44,283 nt of DNA from positions 1-44,283 of the forward strand of contig JARGFI010000003.1 in the NCBI GenBank assembly GCA_029210745.1. Direction: 5' to 3'. The stretch comes from Desulfuromonadales bacterium. Lineage in GTDB: Bacteria > Desulfobacterota > Desulfuromonadia > Desulfuromonadales > JAHYIW01. Position numbers and translations under genes: made by a program. Under the pieces are notes generated by a model that was given only the letters and a program-made list of their open reading frames with translations, ran no database searches and was not told the origin of the DNA. Shown one piece after another: positions 36,148 through 44,167 of this stretch. The first letter of the stretch is position 1. Every line of letters begins with the position of its first letter.

Positions 36148-36254
36148 GATATGTTGACCGTATATGCAAGGTAATTAAAACCAGGTGTGCCGGCGCAAAA
36201 ATCAAAACATTCTATGTCGTCGGGTTGTTGTTCATTAACGAAAGGAGATTTACC

Positions 36255-36467
36255 ATGTTGAAGAAGTTCAGAAAGAATGAAAAGGGTTTTACCCTGATCG
36301 AGCTGCTGATCGTTGTCGCGATCATCGGTATCCTGGCCGCGATTGCCATCCCGCAGTTCGCATCCTACCGGCAGAAGGCGTTTAACTCGGCTGCCCAGAG
36401 TGACCTGAAGACGATCAAGACCACGGTCGAAGGTTACTACACCGACGAATACTACTACCCCTACTAA
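36255..36467 (+). CDS. pilA: Short type IV pilin PilA (geopilin), highly aromatic
   Basis: Major pilin, 70-residue precursor. The class III leader ends in Lys-Gly before FTLIELL, so PilD cleavage after residue 11 gives a 59-residue mature protein with the N-terminal helix FTLIELLIVVAIIGILAAIA and no globular C-terminal beta domain, as in Geobacter. Mature aromatic residues are F1, F24, Y27, F32, Y50, Y51, Y55, Y56, Y57 and Y59; the tail EGYYTDEYYYPY has six Tyr. AAGGAG lies nine bases before ATG 36255. An in-frame TTG at 36225 could give a longer leader but lacks a ribosome-binding site. It is driven by the sigma54 promoter upstream. Confidence 0.97.
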   Translation: MLKKFRKNEKGFTLIELLIVVAIIGILAAIAIPQFASYRQKAFNSAAQSDLKTIKTTVEGYYTDEYYYPY

Positions 36468-36492
36468 TTGTGACGGCAAAGGAGGATACAAA

Positions 36493-36879
36493 ATGAATAA
36501 GGTGATGATTATCGGTTTGTTGTTTGTTACGACGTTTTTTATGGCGTCGAGCGCTTTTGCTGCCAACTTTGATTCTGCTACCGGCGAGATTACGATCGGT
36601 GGGTCAAACGCTACCCCTACGAAAATTATTGGTCTTTCCAAAGGTGTGATCGTGCGCTATGAAAACCCTGGCACTGCTGCCCCTTCTGCTCAGTGGTATA
36701 CGGTGTCCAGCGTGCACAGTGGTGGTAACGAAGGTTACGCCACAGCCCAAAATCTGACCAATATTATGAAGCAGGCATTTCCTACCGGTTCCACAGCTGC
36801 AGAGATTGCAACTTTTTTGCAGAGCATGCCTGATGCAGAAGCTTCGGTTGCGAACTGGATTGGCTGGTCGACACAATAA
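36493..36879 (+). CDS. Secreted PilA-C/Spc-like pilin partner
   Basis: 128 residues with a Sec signal peptide (1-24, cleavage after AFA). The mature part FDSATGEITIGG...LSKGVIVRYENPG...WYTVSSVHSGGNEGYATA resembles the globular C-terminal pilin domain (PilA-C, or Spc, 'short pilin chaperone') that in Geobacter relatives is encoded separately downstream of the short pilin. It has an extra C-terminal helical tail of about 40 residues (NLTNIMKQAF...VANWIGW). It is 25 bases after pilA with a strong AAAGGAGG and ends at a terminator, so it is co-expressed. I propose that it stabilises PilA before assembly; this is inferred. Confidence 0.75.
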   Translation: MNKVMIIGLLFVTTFFMASSAFAANFDSATGEITIGGSNATPTKIIGLSKGVIVRYENPGTAAPSAQWYTVSSVHSGGNEGYATAQNLTNIMKQAFPTGSTAAEIATFLQSMPDAEASVANWIGWSTQ

Positions 36880-36900
36880 TAAATTCTTGAATATTTTGCT

Positions 36901-36928
36901 AAAAGCCCTTCTTAATGGAGGGCTTTTT
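36901..36928 (+). terminator. Terminator of the pilA-spc transcript
   Basis: Nine-bp perfect stem AAAAGCCCT (36901-36909) / AGGGCTTTT (36919-36927), with the T-run at the end of the stem and further T after it. Confidence 0.88.
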
Positions 36929-36972
36929 AGTTTTTGGGGTTAAGGTGAAAAGGTCAGACGTCCAGGCAATGC

Positions 36973-38844
36973 ATGATTAATTGTTTTGATTCAAAACAGC
37001 CCGGAGTGAAACGTATCTGGGGGATTGCCGCTGTGCTGTTAATGCTACAGTTTGTAAATACCTCATTTATTGCTGCCACCGGAAAGGTCGGAACGCTCTA
37101 TATCGTGTCGTTCTTTACCTTGTTCTGCTGCTGCGTTTTTTTTCAACAATCTCGTCCCATCTTTTTGTCACGCATACATGGTTGGTTGATTGCGCTGTGG
37201 TTGTTTATTGTTGCCGGCTGTTTTTTTGCTGTTAATGTTCCGTGGGCGACTCTCTGGGGCGGGATTGCTGCTGTTTATCTTCTGGTTTTTTTTCTGATCA
37301 CCAACCTGTCTCGGCACCGACCTGATTTCGCCAGGGCTTTTATCGACACCATGCTGTTCTGCGGACTGCTTGCAGCACTCTTGGGCATATATGAGTATGC
37401 ATATTTTCACGTCTGCGGAGCAACGTCGTCATCGCAGATCCCTTACTTGCTCCCTCCTGACAGGGATCCTCGAGTTTCCGGAATGTACGGGCAGTCCAAT
37501 TTGTTCGCACTTTTCTTAGCCTTGACCGCCTTGGCTTACATTTACAGTTATTTGCACGGTTCATTAATGTCCTGGAATCGCTCACGGTGGTTTTCATACC
37601 TGCGGTTTATACCAGTAACCATCGTTTTCCTGACCTTTTTTCTGACGCGTTCCAAGGGCGGATTTTTGTCCCTCTTTCTGACCCTTTGCGGGATGCTTTG
37701 GCTGATTGTCAGTAAACGTTATTTGGCGGATAATCGCCATGCGCGCAAAGAATTTTTTTTGATTTTAGCATCGCTGACAGCCGCCTTTATTCTTTCTCGC
37801 CTTACCTTGATTGCAGGCATTGAAGAAATTGTTGCAACCCGCTCTTTTTCTGATACTGGCACCAACCCATCCGGTCGTTTTGTCTTCTGGACCAGCGCTA
37901 TCCTGATTTTTCTCGATCACCCCTGGCTGGGTGCTGGACTTGATAACTATCGTTTCTTGATGAACAGTTACGGACCGGCAGCGCACGACCTGCTCGGTTT
38001 TGTTGAATTCGAGGCGATGAAGTCGACTTTCTGGGCGCATAATGAACTGTTTCAGCTCCTTGCCGAGGGCGGTATTTTTCTCTTTGGGGGGATTGTCTTT
38101 TTCTTGATCAGGTTTTTCAAGAATATCTGGAAACATTTTATCCGCCCGTCGACGATAACAAACCCGCTGTTTTTCTACTCTCATTTATTTCTTCTCCCGT
38201 TTATCATTCAATCGCAATTTTCCTGGCCCCTCCGTCATCCGGCACTGGGACTGTTGTTCATATCTTTTTCGGCGATACTGGCTGCTCAATATCCTCTTAG
38301 AGCTATAACCCTTCCGCAAATCACGCGCGTCGCTGCTGTCACAGTTTTTATCTGTGCTTTAATAATTACCGGGGTCCTCTTTATGCAGGAAAGGAAGATC
38401 GTCGATTTTAAAAAAGAATTTCAATCAAAAGAACTTGAAACGACGCTCGATGAATTTTCCGCTTTAGCTGAAAACCCTTACAGTTCATATCGAGTGCTCT
38501 ATAATACTATGCCTTATTACGTCATTGCTGCTTTAGCTTCGCCGGAGGATTCCTTCGCACAGCGTATTTTGCCCTATAGTGAAAAATTAGTGCGGCTTGT
38601 CGGAAAGGGTGGACAATGGTATGATCTGGCTCAATTGTATTCACGACTGGGGCGGGAAAAAGACGCCGAGACGGCGATCTGGAAAGCGTATGAGCTGAAG
38701 CCGATGGATCAGACAATCTTTAATTTTTTGCATCATTTGAATGTCATCAAAGCGTCACGCGCCACCGGGCGACCGATTGAATCGTTTTACCCAAAAATGA
38801 TTGAGCCGATTAAAATCAATATGCTGGAGCCTGGCGATGATTGA
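36973..38844 (+). CDS. O-antigen ligase/Wzy-like membrane protein with C-terminal TPR-like part
   Basis: 623-residue polytopic membrane protein with about 11-12 hydrophobic segments (15-470). It has the Wzy_C/O-antigen-ligase core around residues 190-370: FFLTRSKGGFLSLFLTLCG, the large periplasmic loop with FSDTGTNPSGRFVFW and HPWLGAGLDNYRF, and AHNELFQLLAEGG. The soluble helical tail (480-623) resembles TPR repeats. Such enzymes transfer lipid-linked glycans to lipid A or to pilin (PilO/TfpO, PglL). Its position directly after the pilin genes suggests pilin or envelope glycosylation, which is not proven. Confidence 0.82.
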   Translation: MINCFDSKQPGVKRIWGIAAVLLMLQFVNTSFIAATGKVGTLYIVSFFTLFCCCVFFQQSRPIFLSRIHGWLIALWLFIVAGCFFAVNVPWATLWGGIAAVYLLVFFLITNLSRHRPDFARAFIDTMLFCGLLAALLGIYEYAYFHVCGATSSSQIPYLLPPDRDPRVSGMYGQSNLFALFLALTALAYIYSYLHGSLMSWNRSRWFSYLRFIPVTIVFLTFFLTRSKGGFLSLFLTLCGMLWLIVSKRYLADNRHARKEFFLILASLTAAFILSRLTLIAGIEEIVATRSFSDTGTNPSGRFVFWTSAILIFLDHPWLGAGLDNYRFLMNSYGPAAHDLLGFVEFEAMKSTFWAHNELFQLLAEGGIFLFGGIVFFLIRFFKNIWKHFIRPSTITNPLFFYSHLFLLPFIIQSQFSWPLRHPALGLLFISFSAILAAQYPLRAITLPQITRVAAVTVFICALIITGVLFMQERKIVDFKKEFQSKELETTLDEFSALAENPYSSYRVLYNTMPYYVIAALASPEDSFAQRILPYSEKLVRLVGKGGQWYDLAQLYSRLGREKDAETAIWKAYELKPMDQTIFNFLHHLNVIKASRATGRPIESFYPKMIEPIKINMLEPGDD

Positions 38845-39763
38845 TGTTGAATTCAGAAATATTTCCAAAACCTACAACCCGGGGTTGTTCAAGAAGAAAG
38901 TTCTTGCCGTTGACCAACTCAACCTGCGCATCCCTCAGGGGCAGGTTTTCGGTCTGATCGGCCCCAACGGGGCCGGCAAGAGCACCACCATTCGCATGTT
39001 GCTCGGCTTGATTCGCCCCAGCCAGGGCACCATCCTTTTTCGGGGTGCGCCGCTCGATATCACCACCATGCAGCACGAAGTCGGCTATCTGCCGGAAAAT
39101 CCCTATCTTTACGATCACCTTACCCTGCGCGAACTGCTGGCCTTTTGCGGCACCACCTCCGGGCTGAGTCGCACCGTGACGACCCAACGCGGCGATGCGC
39201 TCCTGGAACGGCTTGAGTTGACTGTTGCGGCAAAACGACCGTTGCGCAGTTTTTCCAAGGGGATGCTGCAACGCGCCGGTATCTGCTTTGCGCTGCTCCA
39301 CGATCCGGCGCTGGTGATTCTTGATGAACCGATGTCCGGGCTTGACCCGCTGGGCCGAAAAATGGTTTTTGATCTGGTGATGGAACTCAAAGAACGCGGC
39401 AAAACGATTTTCTTTTGTTCGCACATTCTCAGTGATGTCGAGCGGCTTTGTGATCGCATCGGCATCATGGTGGGTGGCAGGCTGGTGGATGAAATTAGCG
39501 CAGCAGACTTTGCGCAACAATTAAAAGCCACCGTTGCTCTGGAACTGGACGGGTGTTCGGCCGCACTCCGTGACCGGTTAAACCCGCTGGTTGAAGAGAT
39601 TGAGGCCAAGAATGAGCGGCATACGGTCACTCTGTTGCCGGGCAACCTTTATCCGGTGATTGAATTGATCAGGGAGCACGGTGCCACGGTTGTCTCCTGC
39701 CAGTCCGCTCAGGTGCCGCTGGAGAGTCACTTTTTTCGCGTCGTCAAGGGGGTAGCCCAATGA
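38837..39763 (+). CDS. ABC transporter ATP-binding protein
   Basis: NatA/CcmA-type ATPase, 308 residues: Walker [10 protein letters not shown] (42-50), Q-loop region [13 protein letters not shown], signature [11 protein letters not shown], Walker [14 protein letters not shown] and the switch His in FFCSHILSD. Residues 220-308 form a regulatory tail. Start ATG 38837 (GGAG upstream) overlaps the end of the ligase-like gene by eight bases, and its stop overlaps the permease start (ATGA). The substrate is unknown. Confidence 0.93.
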   Translation: MIDVEFRNISKTYNPGLFKKKVLAVDQLNLRIPQGQVFGLIGPNGAGKSTTIRMLLGLIRPSQGTILFRGAPLDITTMQHEVGYLPENPYLYDHLTLRELLAFCGTTSGLSRTVTTQRGDALLERLELTVAAKRPLRSFSKGMLQRAGICFALLHDPALVILDEPMSGLDPLGRKMVFDLVMELKERGKTIFFCSHILSDVERLCDRIGIMVGGRLVDEISAADFAQQLKATVALELDGCSAALRDRLNPLVEEIEAKNERHTVTLLPGNLYPVIELIREHGATVVSCQSAQVPLESHFFRVVKGVAQ

Positions 39764-40575
39764 GAAACAGTGTCGCGCTCGCCAAAATCACCTTTCTCGA
39801 AGGGATTCGCAACCGTTCCCTCTTCGGGATTGCCCTTTTTTCGCTCTTTATCCTCGGGCTTAATATCGCGATTGCCGGGTTTTTTATGCGCGATATCGGC
39901 AAAGTGTCGGTCGATATGAACATGAGTGCACTGACCTTTGCCGGAATCTTGTTGATTTTTTTCGTCGGTCTGAATCTCATCACCAAAGATATCGATAAAA
40001 AAACCATTCAGCTTGTGTTGTCCAAGCCGATCTCGCGCTTTGAATATATTTTTGGCAAATATATCGGCATCGTCTTTTTTACCCTCTTTTCGCTGACCCT
40101 TCTGCTCGCTATGTCGTGCGTCACCCTGGTGGTGCTGATGCACTTTAACGCCGATTATTTTTTCGATTTCAGCTGGATCAATTATTTCCTGGCCGCGTTT
40201 TTTGTCTTTGTCAAATTTGCCCTGCTGACCGCTATTGTCATTTTTTTCAGTTCGATTGCCACCAGTGCTTTTGTTGCCCTGATTTGCTCGCTCTCTGTTT
40301 ATATCGTTGGTGTGACGATTGAGGACGTGATTTTTTATCTCCGCTCAGAGATTGCCATTCAGGAAAAAGTGGTCTCTGCGTCGCTGGAACGATTCCTTGA
40401 TGTTATTGCTTATCTGATCCCTAATTTCTCCGTTTTTGATCTGACCATGGAGGCCGCACACGGTCTGTTGATTACCCCTGACCGGGTGCTCTGGTCGCTG
40501 CTCTATGCGTCCGTCTATATTGCCCTGCTCCTTCTGGCCGCGGCGGTCATTTTTGCCCGGCGTGAGTTTTTCTGA
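39760..40575 (+). CDS. ABC-2-type transporter permease (NosY-like)
   Basis: 271-residue inner-membrane permease with six hydrophobic segments. It has the NosY/ABC-2 pattern TFLEGIRNRSLFGIALFSL at the N-terminus and TKDIDKKTIQLVLSKPISR before the second membrane group. It forms a transporter with the ATPase encoded immediately upstream (four-base overlap) and is followed by the TPR-like gene with a one-base overlap. Confidence 0.9.
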   Translation: MRNSVALAKITFLEGIRNRSLFGIALFSLFILGLNIAIAGFFMRDIGKVSVDMNMSALTFAGILLIFFVGLNLITKDIDKKTIQLVLSKPISRFEYIFGKYIGIVFFTLFSLTLLLAMSCVTLVVLMHFNADYFFDFSWINYFLAAFFVFVKFALLTAIVIFFSSIATSAFVALICSLSVYIVGVTIEDVIFYLRSEIAIQEKVVSASLERFLDVIAYLIPNFSVFDLTMEAAHGLLITPDRVLWSLLYASVYIALLLLAAAVIFARREFF

Positions 40576-41441
40576 TGACGTTACGTTCCGGCCTGTTGAT
40601 GATCGGCTTGCTGCTGGCGCTGCTCTACCCGTTGAGTCAGTCGATCTGGGGCGAGCGTTACCGGATCCAGTCCGGAACTCCCGCCGGATATGTCATCCCC
40701 TCGCAGTACAGCCGCGTTCTGTCGCTGGGCAATCGTGGCCTGTTGTCCGATCTTCTTTTTCTTAAAGCTGTTTCGTTCTTTGGCGGGCGCTCGATTGCCG
40801 GGCAAAAAATGACAGCAGAGGATTGGAATTATCTGGTCACGAGCATCGAGGTAATCACCGATCTCGATCCATATTTCCTCGATCCGTATTTCCTCGCTGA
40901 AGGGTTGCTGGCCTGGGATGCCGGGCTGCCGCTCAAGGCCAACGAAATTCTGGATAAAGGGATTGAACACCGCCCCGACGACTGGCGCTTGCCGTTTTTT
41001 GTCGGCTTCAATCTCTTCTACTTTGTACAGGATTATCCAGCCGCTGCCGACTACATCATGCGCGCTGCGCAACTGCCGGGAAGTCCCGATTATTTGCAGA
41101 CTCTTGCCGCCCGCCTGGCCTATTACGGGGGCAAATCGATGACGGCGCTCCTGTTCCTGCGCGAGATGATTGAAGAAGCGGATGATCCGCTGCTGCGCAA
41201 GCGACTGGCAAAAAGACTGCTGGCCCTGGAAGGTGCGGTAAAGATCGAGGCAGCGGTGGCAAAATATATCGAAGCTGAGGGGCAGTCACCAAAAACCATG
41301 GCGGCACTGGTCGATAAGGGGTATATTGACGCCTTGCCGGAGGATCCCTACGGTGGCAAATGGGGGCTGTTGCAGAATGGTCGGGTGTTCAGCACCAGCA
41401 AGTTTGCCGATCATGTGATTGAATCTGAACCGGGAAATTGA
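40575..41441 (+). CDS. Membrane-anchored TPR-like protein
   Basis: 288 residues. An N-terminal hydrophobic anchor or signal (6-20, GLLMIGLLLALLYPL) is followed by helical repeat-like segments (80-225: DPYFLAEGLLAWDAG, NEILDKGIEHRPDDWRLPFFVGFN, DYPAAADYIMRAAQLPG). The C-terminal motif LVDKGYIDALPEDPYGGKW is also seen in proteins near type IV pilus genes. It is the last gene of the ABC pair operon. An in-frame 15-bp tandem duplication (40863-40892) repeats LDPYF. The function is unknown; perhaps an accessory of the transporter or pilus. Confidence 0.75.
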   Translation: MTLRSGLLMIGLLLALLYPLSQSIWGERYRIQSGTPAGYVIPSQYSRVLSLGNRGLLSDLLFLKAVSFFGGRSIAGQKMTAEDWNYLVTSIEVITDLDPYFLDPYFLAEGLLAWDAGLPLKANEILDKGIEHRPDDWRLPFFVGFNLFYFVQDYPAAADYIMRAAQLPGSPDYLQTLAARLAYYGGKSMTALLFLREMIEEADDPLLRKRLAKRLLALEGAVKIEAAVAKYIEAEGQSPKTMAALVDKGYIDALPEDPYGGKWGLLQNGRVFSTSKFADHVIESEPGN

Positions 41442-41567
41442 TGCAAACTTTAAATATCTGTGCATATAAAGCATAAATTTGATAGTGTGAGCACTCCAAA
41501 ATAACACCATTGGGCCTGTGGCGATGATCACTGTGCTTCACGATTCGGCAAAAAAGGAAGGTTCCCG

Positions 41568-41963
41568 ATGAACGAGGACATTGATGCGCACGTCAGGCAG
41601 GTGTTGACAGACTTTTCTCATATCTCGTTTGCGCTGTTGTTTGGTTCCCTGGCCACGGGGCGTCAGCACGCCGGGAGTGATCTTGATCTGGCCGTTGCTG
41701 CGGACAAGGCGTTGTCGGCTGATCAACGCATGGCGCTCATCAATGCCCTCGCCGCGCGCTGTGGCCGTCCGGTTGATCTGGTCGATCTGAAGACGGTGAC
41801 CGAACCCTTGCTGGGGCAGATTTTGCGTTATGGCCGGAGGGTTCTGGGAAGTGATACCATGTACGGCCGGTTGATCAGTCATCATCTTTTTGAACAGGCT
41901 GATTTTATGCCTTATCGAAACCGGGTGCTTGCGGAAAGACGACAACGATGGATCGGGAAGTAA
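41568..41963 (+). CDS. MntA-like nucleotidyltransferase (antitoxin of MNT/HEPN type)
   Basis: 131-residue minimal nucleotidyltransferase: GS motif FGSLATG (G26, S27), catalytic D38 and D40 in GSDLDLAV, third acid in PVDLVDL. In MntA-HepT systems this enzyme transfers AMP to the HEPN toxin and silences it. AAGGAAG precedes ATG 41568. It overlaps the next HepT-like gene by 16 bases, as expected for a pair. Confidence 0.88.
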   Translation: MNEDIDAHVRQVLTDFSHISFALLFGSLATGRQHAGSDLDLAVAADKALSADQRMALINALAARCGRPVDLVDLKTVTEPLLGQILRYGRRVLGSDTMYGRLISHHLFEQADFMPYRNRVLAERRQRWIGK

Positions 41964-42283
41964 TCGAACAAAAGCTGGAATCGTTACGTCGTTGCGTGCA
42001 GCGTATTGAATCGAAGTCACCGTCTTCTGCGGCGGAACTTGGCGCCGATCTCGATTTGCAGGATATTATCGCGCTGAATTTGAGCCGAGCCGTTCAGATT
42101 TGTGTGGACATTGGTGCTCACCTGGTTTCCGGGCTCGATGTCCCACCTCCAGGAACCATGGGGGAAACATTCGATTTGCTTGCACAGGTCGATGTGCTGG
42201 ACCGTCGGTTGGCTGAAAATCTAAAAAAAGGCTGCGCGCCCGATTTACAACGAGGGAACGTTGGGCAAAGGGGTTTGATGTGA
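41948..42283 (+). CDS. HepT-like HEPN protein, truncated and missing its active-site motif
   Basis: 111 residues (complete HepT proteins are about 140). The first 100 residues follow the family: REVIEQKLESLRRCVQRIE, DLQDIIALNLSRAVQICVDIGAHL, PGTMGETFDLLAQV. The protein then ends KKGCAPDLQRGNVGQRGLM without the catalytic R-x4-H-x-Y. Another reading frame does not restore that motif nearby, so the 3' end appears replaced by recombination with the next module. It should be inactive as an RNase, though it may still dimerise. Confidence 0.75.
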   Translation: MDREVIEQKLESLRRCVQRIESKSPSSAAELGADLDLQDIIALNLSRAVQICVDIGAHLVSGLDVPPPGTMGETFDLLAQVDVLDRRLAENLKKGCAPDLQRGNVGQRGLM

Positions 42284-42321
42284 ACAAAGAAGACATTAAA
42301 GAGCGAAGTGTGAGGATAAGT

Positions 42322-42729
42322 ATGGATCAGGACATCCGCTGGCAGCAACGCTATCAACAGTTCACAAAAAGCTACAATCTCCTGCTGACAGCACTGGCTA
42401 TCGAAAATCCAAACGACGTTGAGCGTGCCGGCCTTATACAGTTTTTTGAAATGACTCTTGAACTCGGCTGGAAACTGCTCAAGGACTATCAGGAAGCAGA
42501 GGGGTACACCATCACCAGTCCGCGTCACGCAATCAAGCAGGCTTTTCAAAGTGGACTCATAGAACAGGGGCATGACTGGCTCCAGGCATTAGCGGACCGC
42601 AATTTGACCACACATACCTACAATGAAAATACGGCTCGGCAGGTCGAAAAGGATATCCGTGAGAAGTACAGTCCTTTTTTGCGGGAGCTCAACGCGATAT
42701 TCCTTGAGAAATCGCAGGCGACGACATGA
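42322..42729 (+). CDS. HEPN-domain nucleotidyltransferase-substrate-binding protein (HI0074 family)
   Basis: 135 residues, helical bundle: DIRWQQRYQQFTKSYNLLLT, the core GLIQFFEMTLELGWKLLKDY, the SPRHAIKQAFQSGLI segment and RNLTTHTY, which is an intact R-x4-H-x-Y motif (R93, H98, Y100). Start ATG 42322 has GAGGA five bases upstream; an upstream GTG (42280) overlapping the truncated HepT is less likely. It overlaps the next nucleotidyltransferase by four bases. The gene order is reversed compared with the first pair. Confidence 0.85.
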   Translation: MDQDIRWQQRYQQFTKSYNLLLTALAIENPNDVERAGLIQFFEMTLELGWKLLKDYQEAEGYTITSPRHAIKQAFQSGLIEQGHDWLQALADRNLTTHTYNENTARQVEKDIREKYSPFLRELNAIFLEKSQATT

Positions 42730-43049
42730 CGACTTCTGACTGTGGCCTGACAGCGGAGGACATGGCCGTCATCGTTGCCGCCATCAAGTCTTTCCCGGAT
42801 GTCAGGAAGGTCATCCTGTTCGGCTCCCGCGCCAAGGGCAGCTACAGGCCAGGCTCAGACATCGACCTGGCCATCGAAGCCGGTCACAGCGGGCACAGCA
42901 CCGCCATCCGTCTGGCCGCCAAGCTCAACGAAGAATCCTCCTTGCCCTACATGTTCGATGTTGTTGATTTATCCGGTATTGCTGAAGAGTCACTTCTTGA
43001 GCATATCCAGCGAGTCGGAAAGGTGATTTATCAGCGGCAAACAGCTTGA
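42726..43049 (+). CDS. Minimal nucleotidyltransferase (HI0073 family)
   Basis: 107 residues: LFGSRAKGSYRPGSDIDLAI with G33/S34 and catalytic D45 and D47; a third acid lies in MFDVVDL (D78 or D81). It forms the enzymatic partner of the HEPN protein encoded immediately upstream (ATGA overlap). The stop at 43047-43049 is followed in the same frame by a fragment of a third nucleotidyltransferase. Confidence 0.88.
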   Translation: MTTSDCGLTAEDMAVIVAAIKSFPDVRKVILFGSRAKGSYRPGSDIDLAIEAGHSGHSTAIRLAAKLNEESSLPYMFDVVDLSGIAEESLLEHIQRVGKVIYQRQTA

Positions 43050-43202
43050 TTCGATTCCGATGTCAGCGATGTCGATCTGTACATTGTCAGCAAAGAGGGT
43101 TTCGTCCCGGCCAGTTACGCGCAAAACATGCAGCATTACAAAAAGTATTCGCGCCCTCTGAAGGGACTGAAGCAGAGCGTTTCACGCTCAGTCCGTGTTT
43201 GA
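43050..43202 (+). pseudogene. Remnant of a third nucleotidyltransferase
   Basis: The frame opens right after the stop of the preceding gene and reads SDVSDVDLYIVSKEGFVPAS, then MQHYKKYSRPLKGLKQSV. This has the GSxxxxxSDVDLYIV type of catalytic motif, with DVD as the two acids, but there is no start, no GS half and no C-terminal part. It is a relic, perhaps left by recombination between related modules. Confidence 0.7.
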
Positions 43203-43280
43203 GATTGTTTGTCGCAGGCTGGAACAGAGAAGAAAGATTCAAGGATCCGATAGCGACTGAAGACTTTGATCAATTAGTTC

Positions 43281-43304
43281 GTTACCACGCGGGAGCGTGG
43301 GAAC
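43281..43304. repeat. REP-like imperfect palindrome
   Basis: GTTACCACGC-GGGA-GCGTGGGAAC: a 10-bp stem with one mismatch. The variant 'GTTCCCACGC...GCGTGGGAAC' is a widespread intergenic repeat. It lies just before the ABC permease start and might affect its mRNA. Confidence 0.6.
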
Positions 43305-43322
43305 GAGGGTGGTGAGCACCGA

Positions 43323-44144
43323 GTGCAAAAAATAATCATCGAAGCAGGACGTACAGAACGCCACTATTGGCGCGACCTGTGGCGTTATCGAGAACTTTTT
43401 TATTTTCTCGCTTGGCGCGACATTCTGGTGCGTTACAAACAAACCGTGATCGGCGTGGCATGGGCGGTTTTGCGGCCTCTCTTAACGATGATTGTCTTCA
43501 CTGTTATATTTGGAAAACTTGCCAATCTTCCCAGTGAAGGGGCAGCACCCTATGCGATTATGGTCTATGCCGCCATGCTGCCGTGGCAATTCTTTGCCAG
43601 TTCCTTGAGCGATGCGAGCAGTAGCCTGGTCGGCAATGCCAACCTGATTTCAAAAGTATATTTCCCCCGTTTGATTATCCCTGCCAGTTCAGTCATTACC
43701 AGTTTTGTTGATTTTCTGATTTCCTCAACAATCATGCTCGCTATCATGGCCTGGTACCAGTATTGGCCGTCCTGGAGAATCCTGACCCTGCCATTTTTTA
43801 TTGTGATTGTCTTTGCTGCTGCAATGGGTGCGGGGTTGTTGTTGACCGCGTTGAACGTAAAATATCGCGATTTCCGTTACATCGTCCCGTTTATCGTCCA
43901 GTTCGGACTCTACGTCTCACCGGTCGGTTTCTCCAGCAGCATCGTTCCGGAGCAGTATCGCCTGCTCTATTCACTCAATCCCATGGTCGGCGTCATCGAC
44001 GGCTTCCGCTGGGCCATTCTTGGCGGTGAATCAAATATTTATCTGCCAGGATTTCTGCTGTCGTTGGGAGTTGTCGGATGTTTCTTGGTGTGTGGCGTTG
44101 TTTATTTCAGAAAAACCGAGAAGAAATTTGCTGACATCATCTGA
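43323..44144 (+). CDS. ABC-2-type permease for polysaccharide export (Wzm-like)
   Basis: 273 residues, inner membrane, six hydrophobic segments. It matches the O-antigen/capsule export permeases (Wzm, KpsM, RfbA): N-terminal cytoplasmic REWDI-like part YFLAWRDILVRYKQTVIGV, AVLRPLLTMIVFTVIFGKLA, MLPWQFF, NLISKVYFPRLIIPAS, VKYRDFRYIVPF, and LNPMVGVIDGFRWAI at the end. The start is GTG 43323, with GGTGAG upstream. Its ATPase partner (Wzt) is expected downstream, outside the window. Its end is covered by a hairpin. Confidence 0.92.
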   Translation: MQKIIIEAGRTERHYWRDLWRYRELFYFLAWRDILVRYKQTVIGVAWAVLRPLLTMIVFTVIFGKLANLPSEGAAPYAIMVYAAMLPWQFFASSLSDASSSLVGNANLISKVYFPRLIIPASSVITSFVDFLISSTIMLAIMAWYQYWPSWRILTLPFFIVIVFAAAMGAGLLLTALNVKYRDFRYIVPFIVQFGLYVSPVGFSSSIVPEQYRLLYSLNPMVGVIDGFRWAILGGESNIYLPGFLLSLGVVGCFLVCGVVYFRKTEKKFADII

Positions 44145-44167
44145 CCGCGTAGCGGGCAGATGATGTC
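44133..44167 (+). terminator. Hairpin overlapping the stop codon of the Wzm-like gene
   Basis: GACATCATCTG (44133-44143) and CAGATGATGTC (44157-44167) form a perfect 11-bp stem with an inner CCGC/GCGG extension. There is no strong T-run, only GTAAAAAG, so it is a processing or rho-related structure rather than a classic terminator. The rest of the window (44168-44283) is A/T-rich with AACGT-type repeated words and no gene. Confidence 0.6.

Noticed and set aside
36158-36254. c-di-GMP (GEMM) riboswitch in the pilA leader
   Set aside because: The conserved GEMM core sequences are not visible in the 97-nt leader.
36225-36467. Longer PilA precursor from TTG 36225
   Set aside because: In frame, and two-start pilins are known in Geobacter, but there is no ribosome-binding site before the TTG while AAGGAG precedes ATG 36255.
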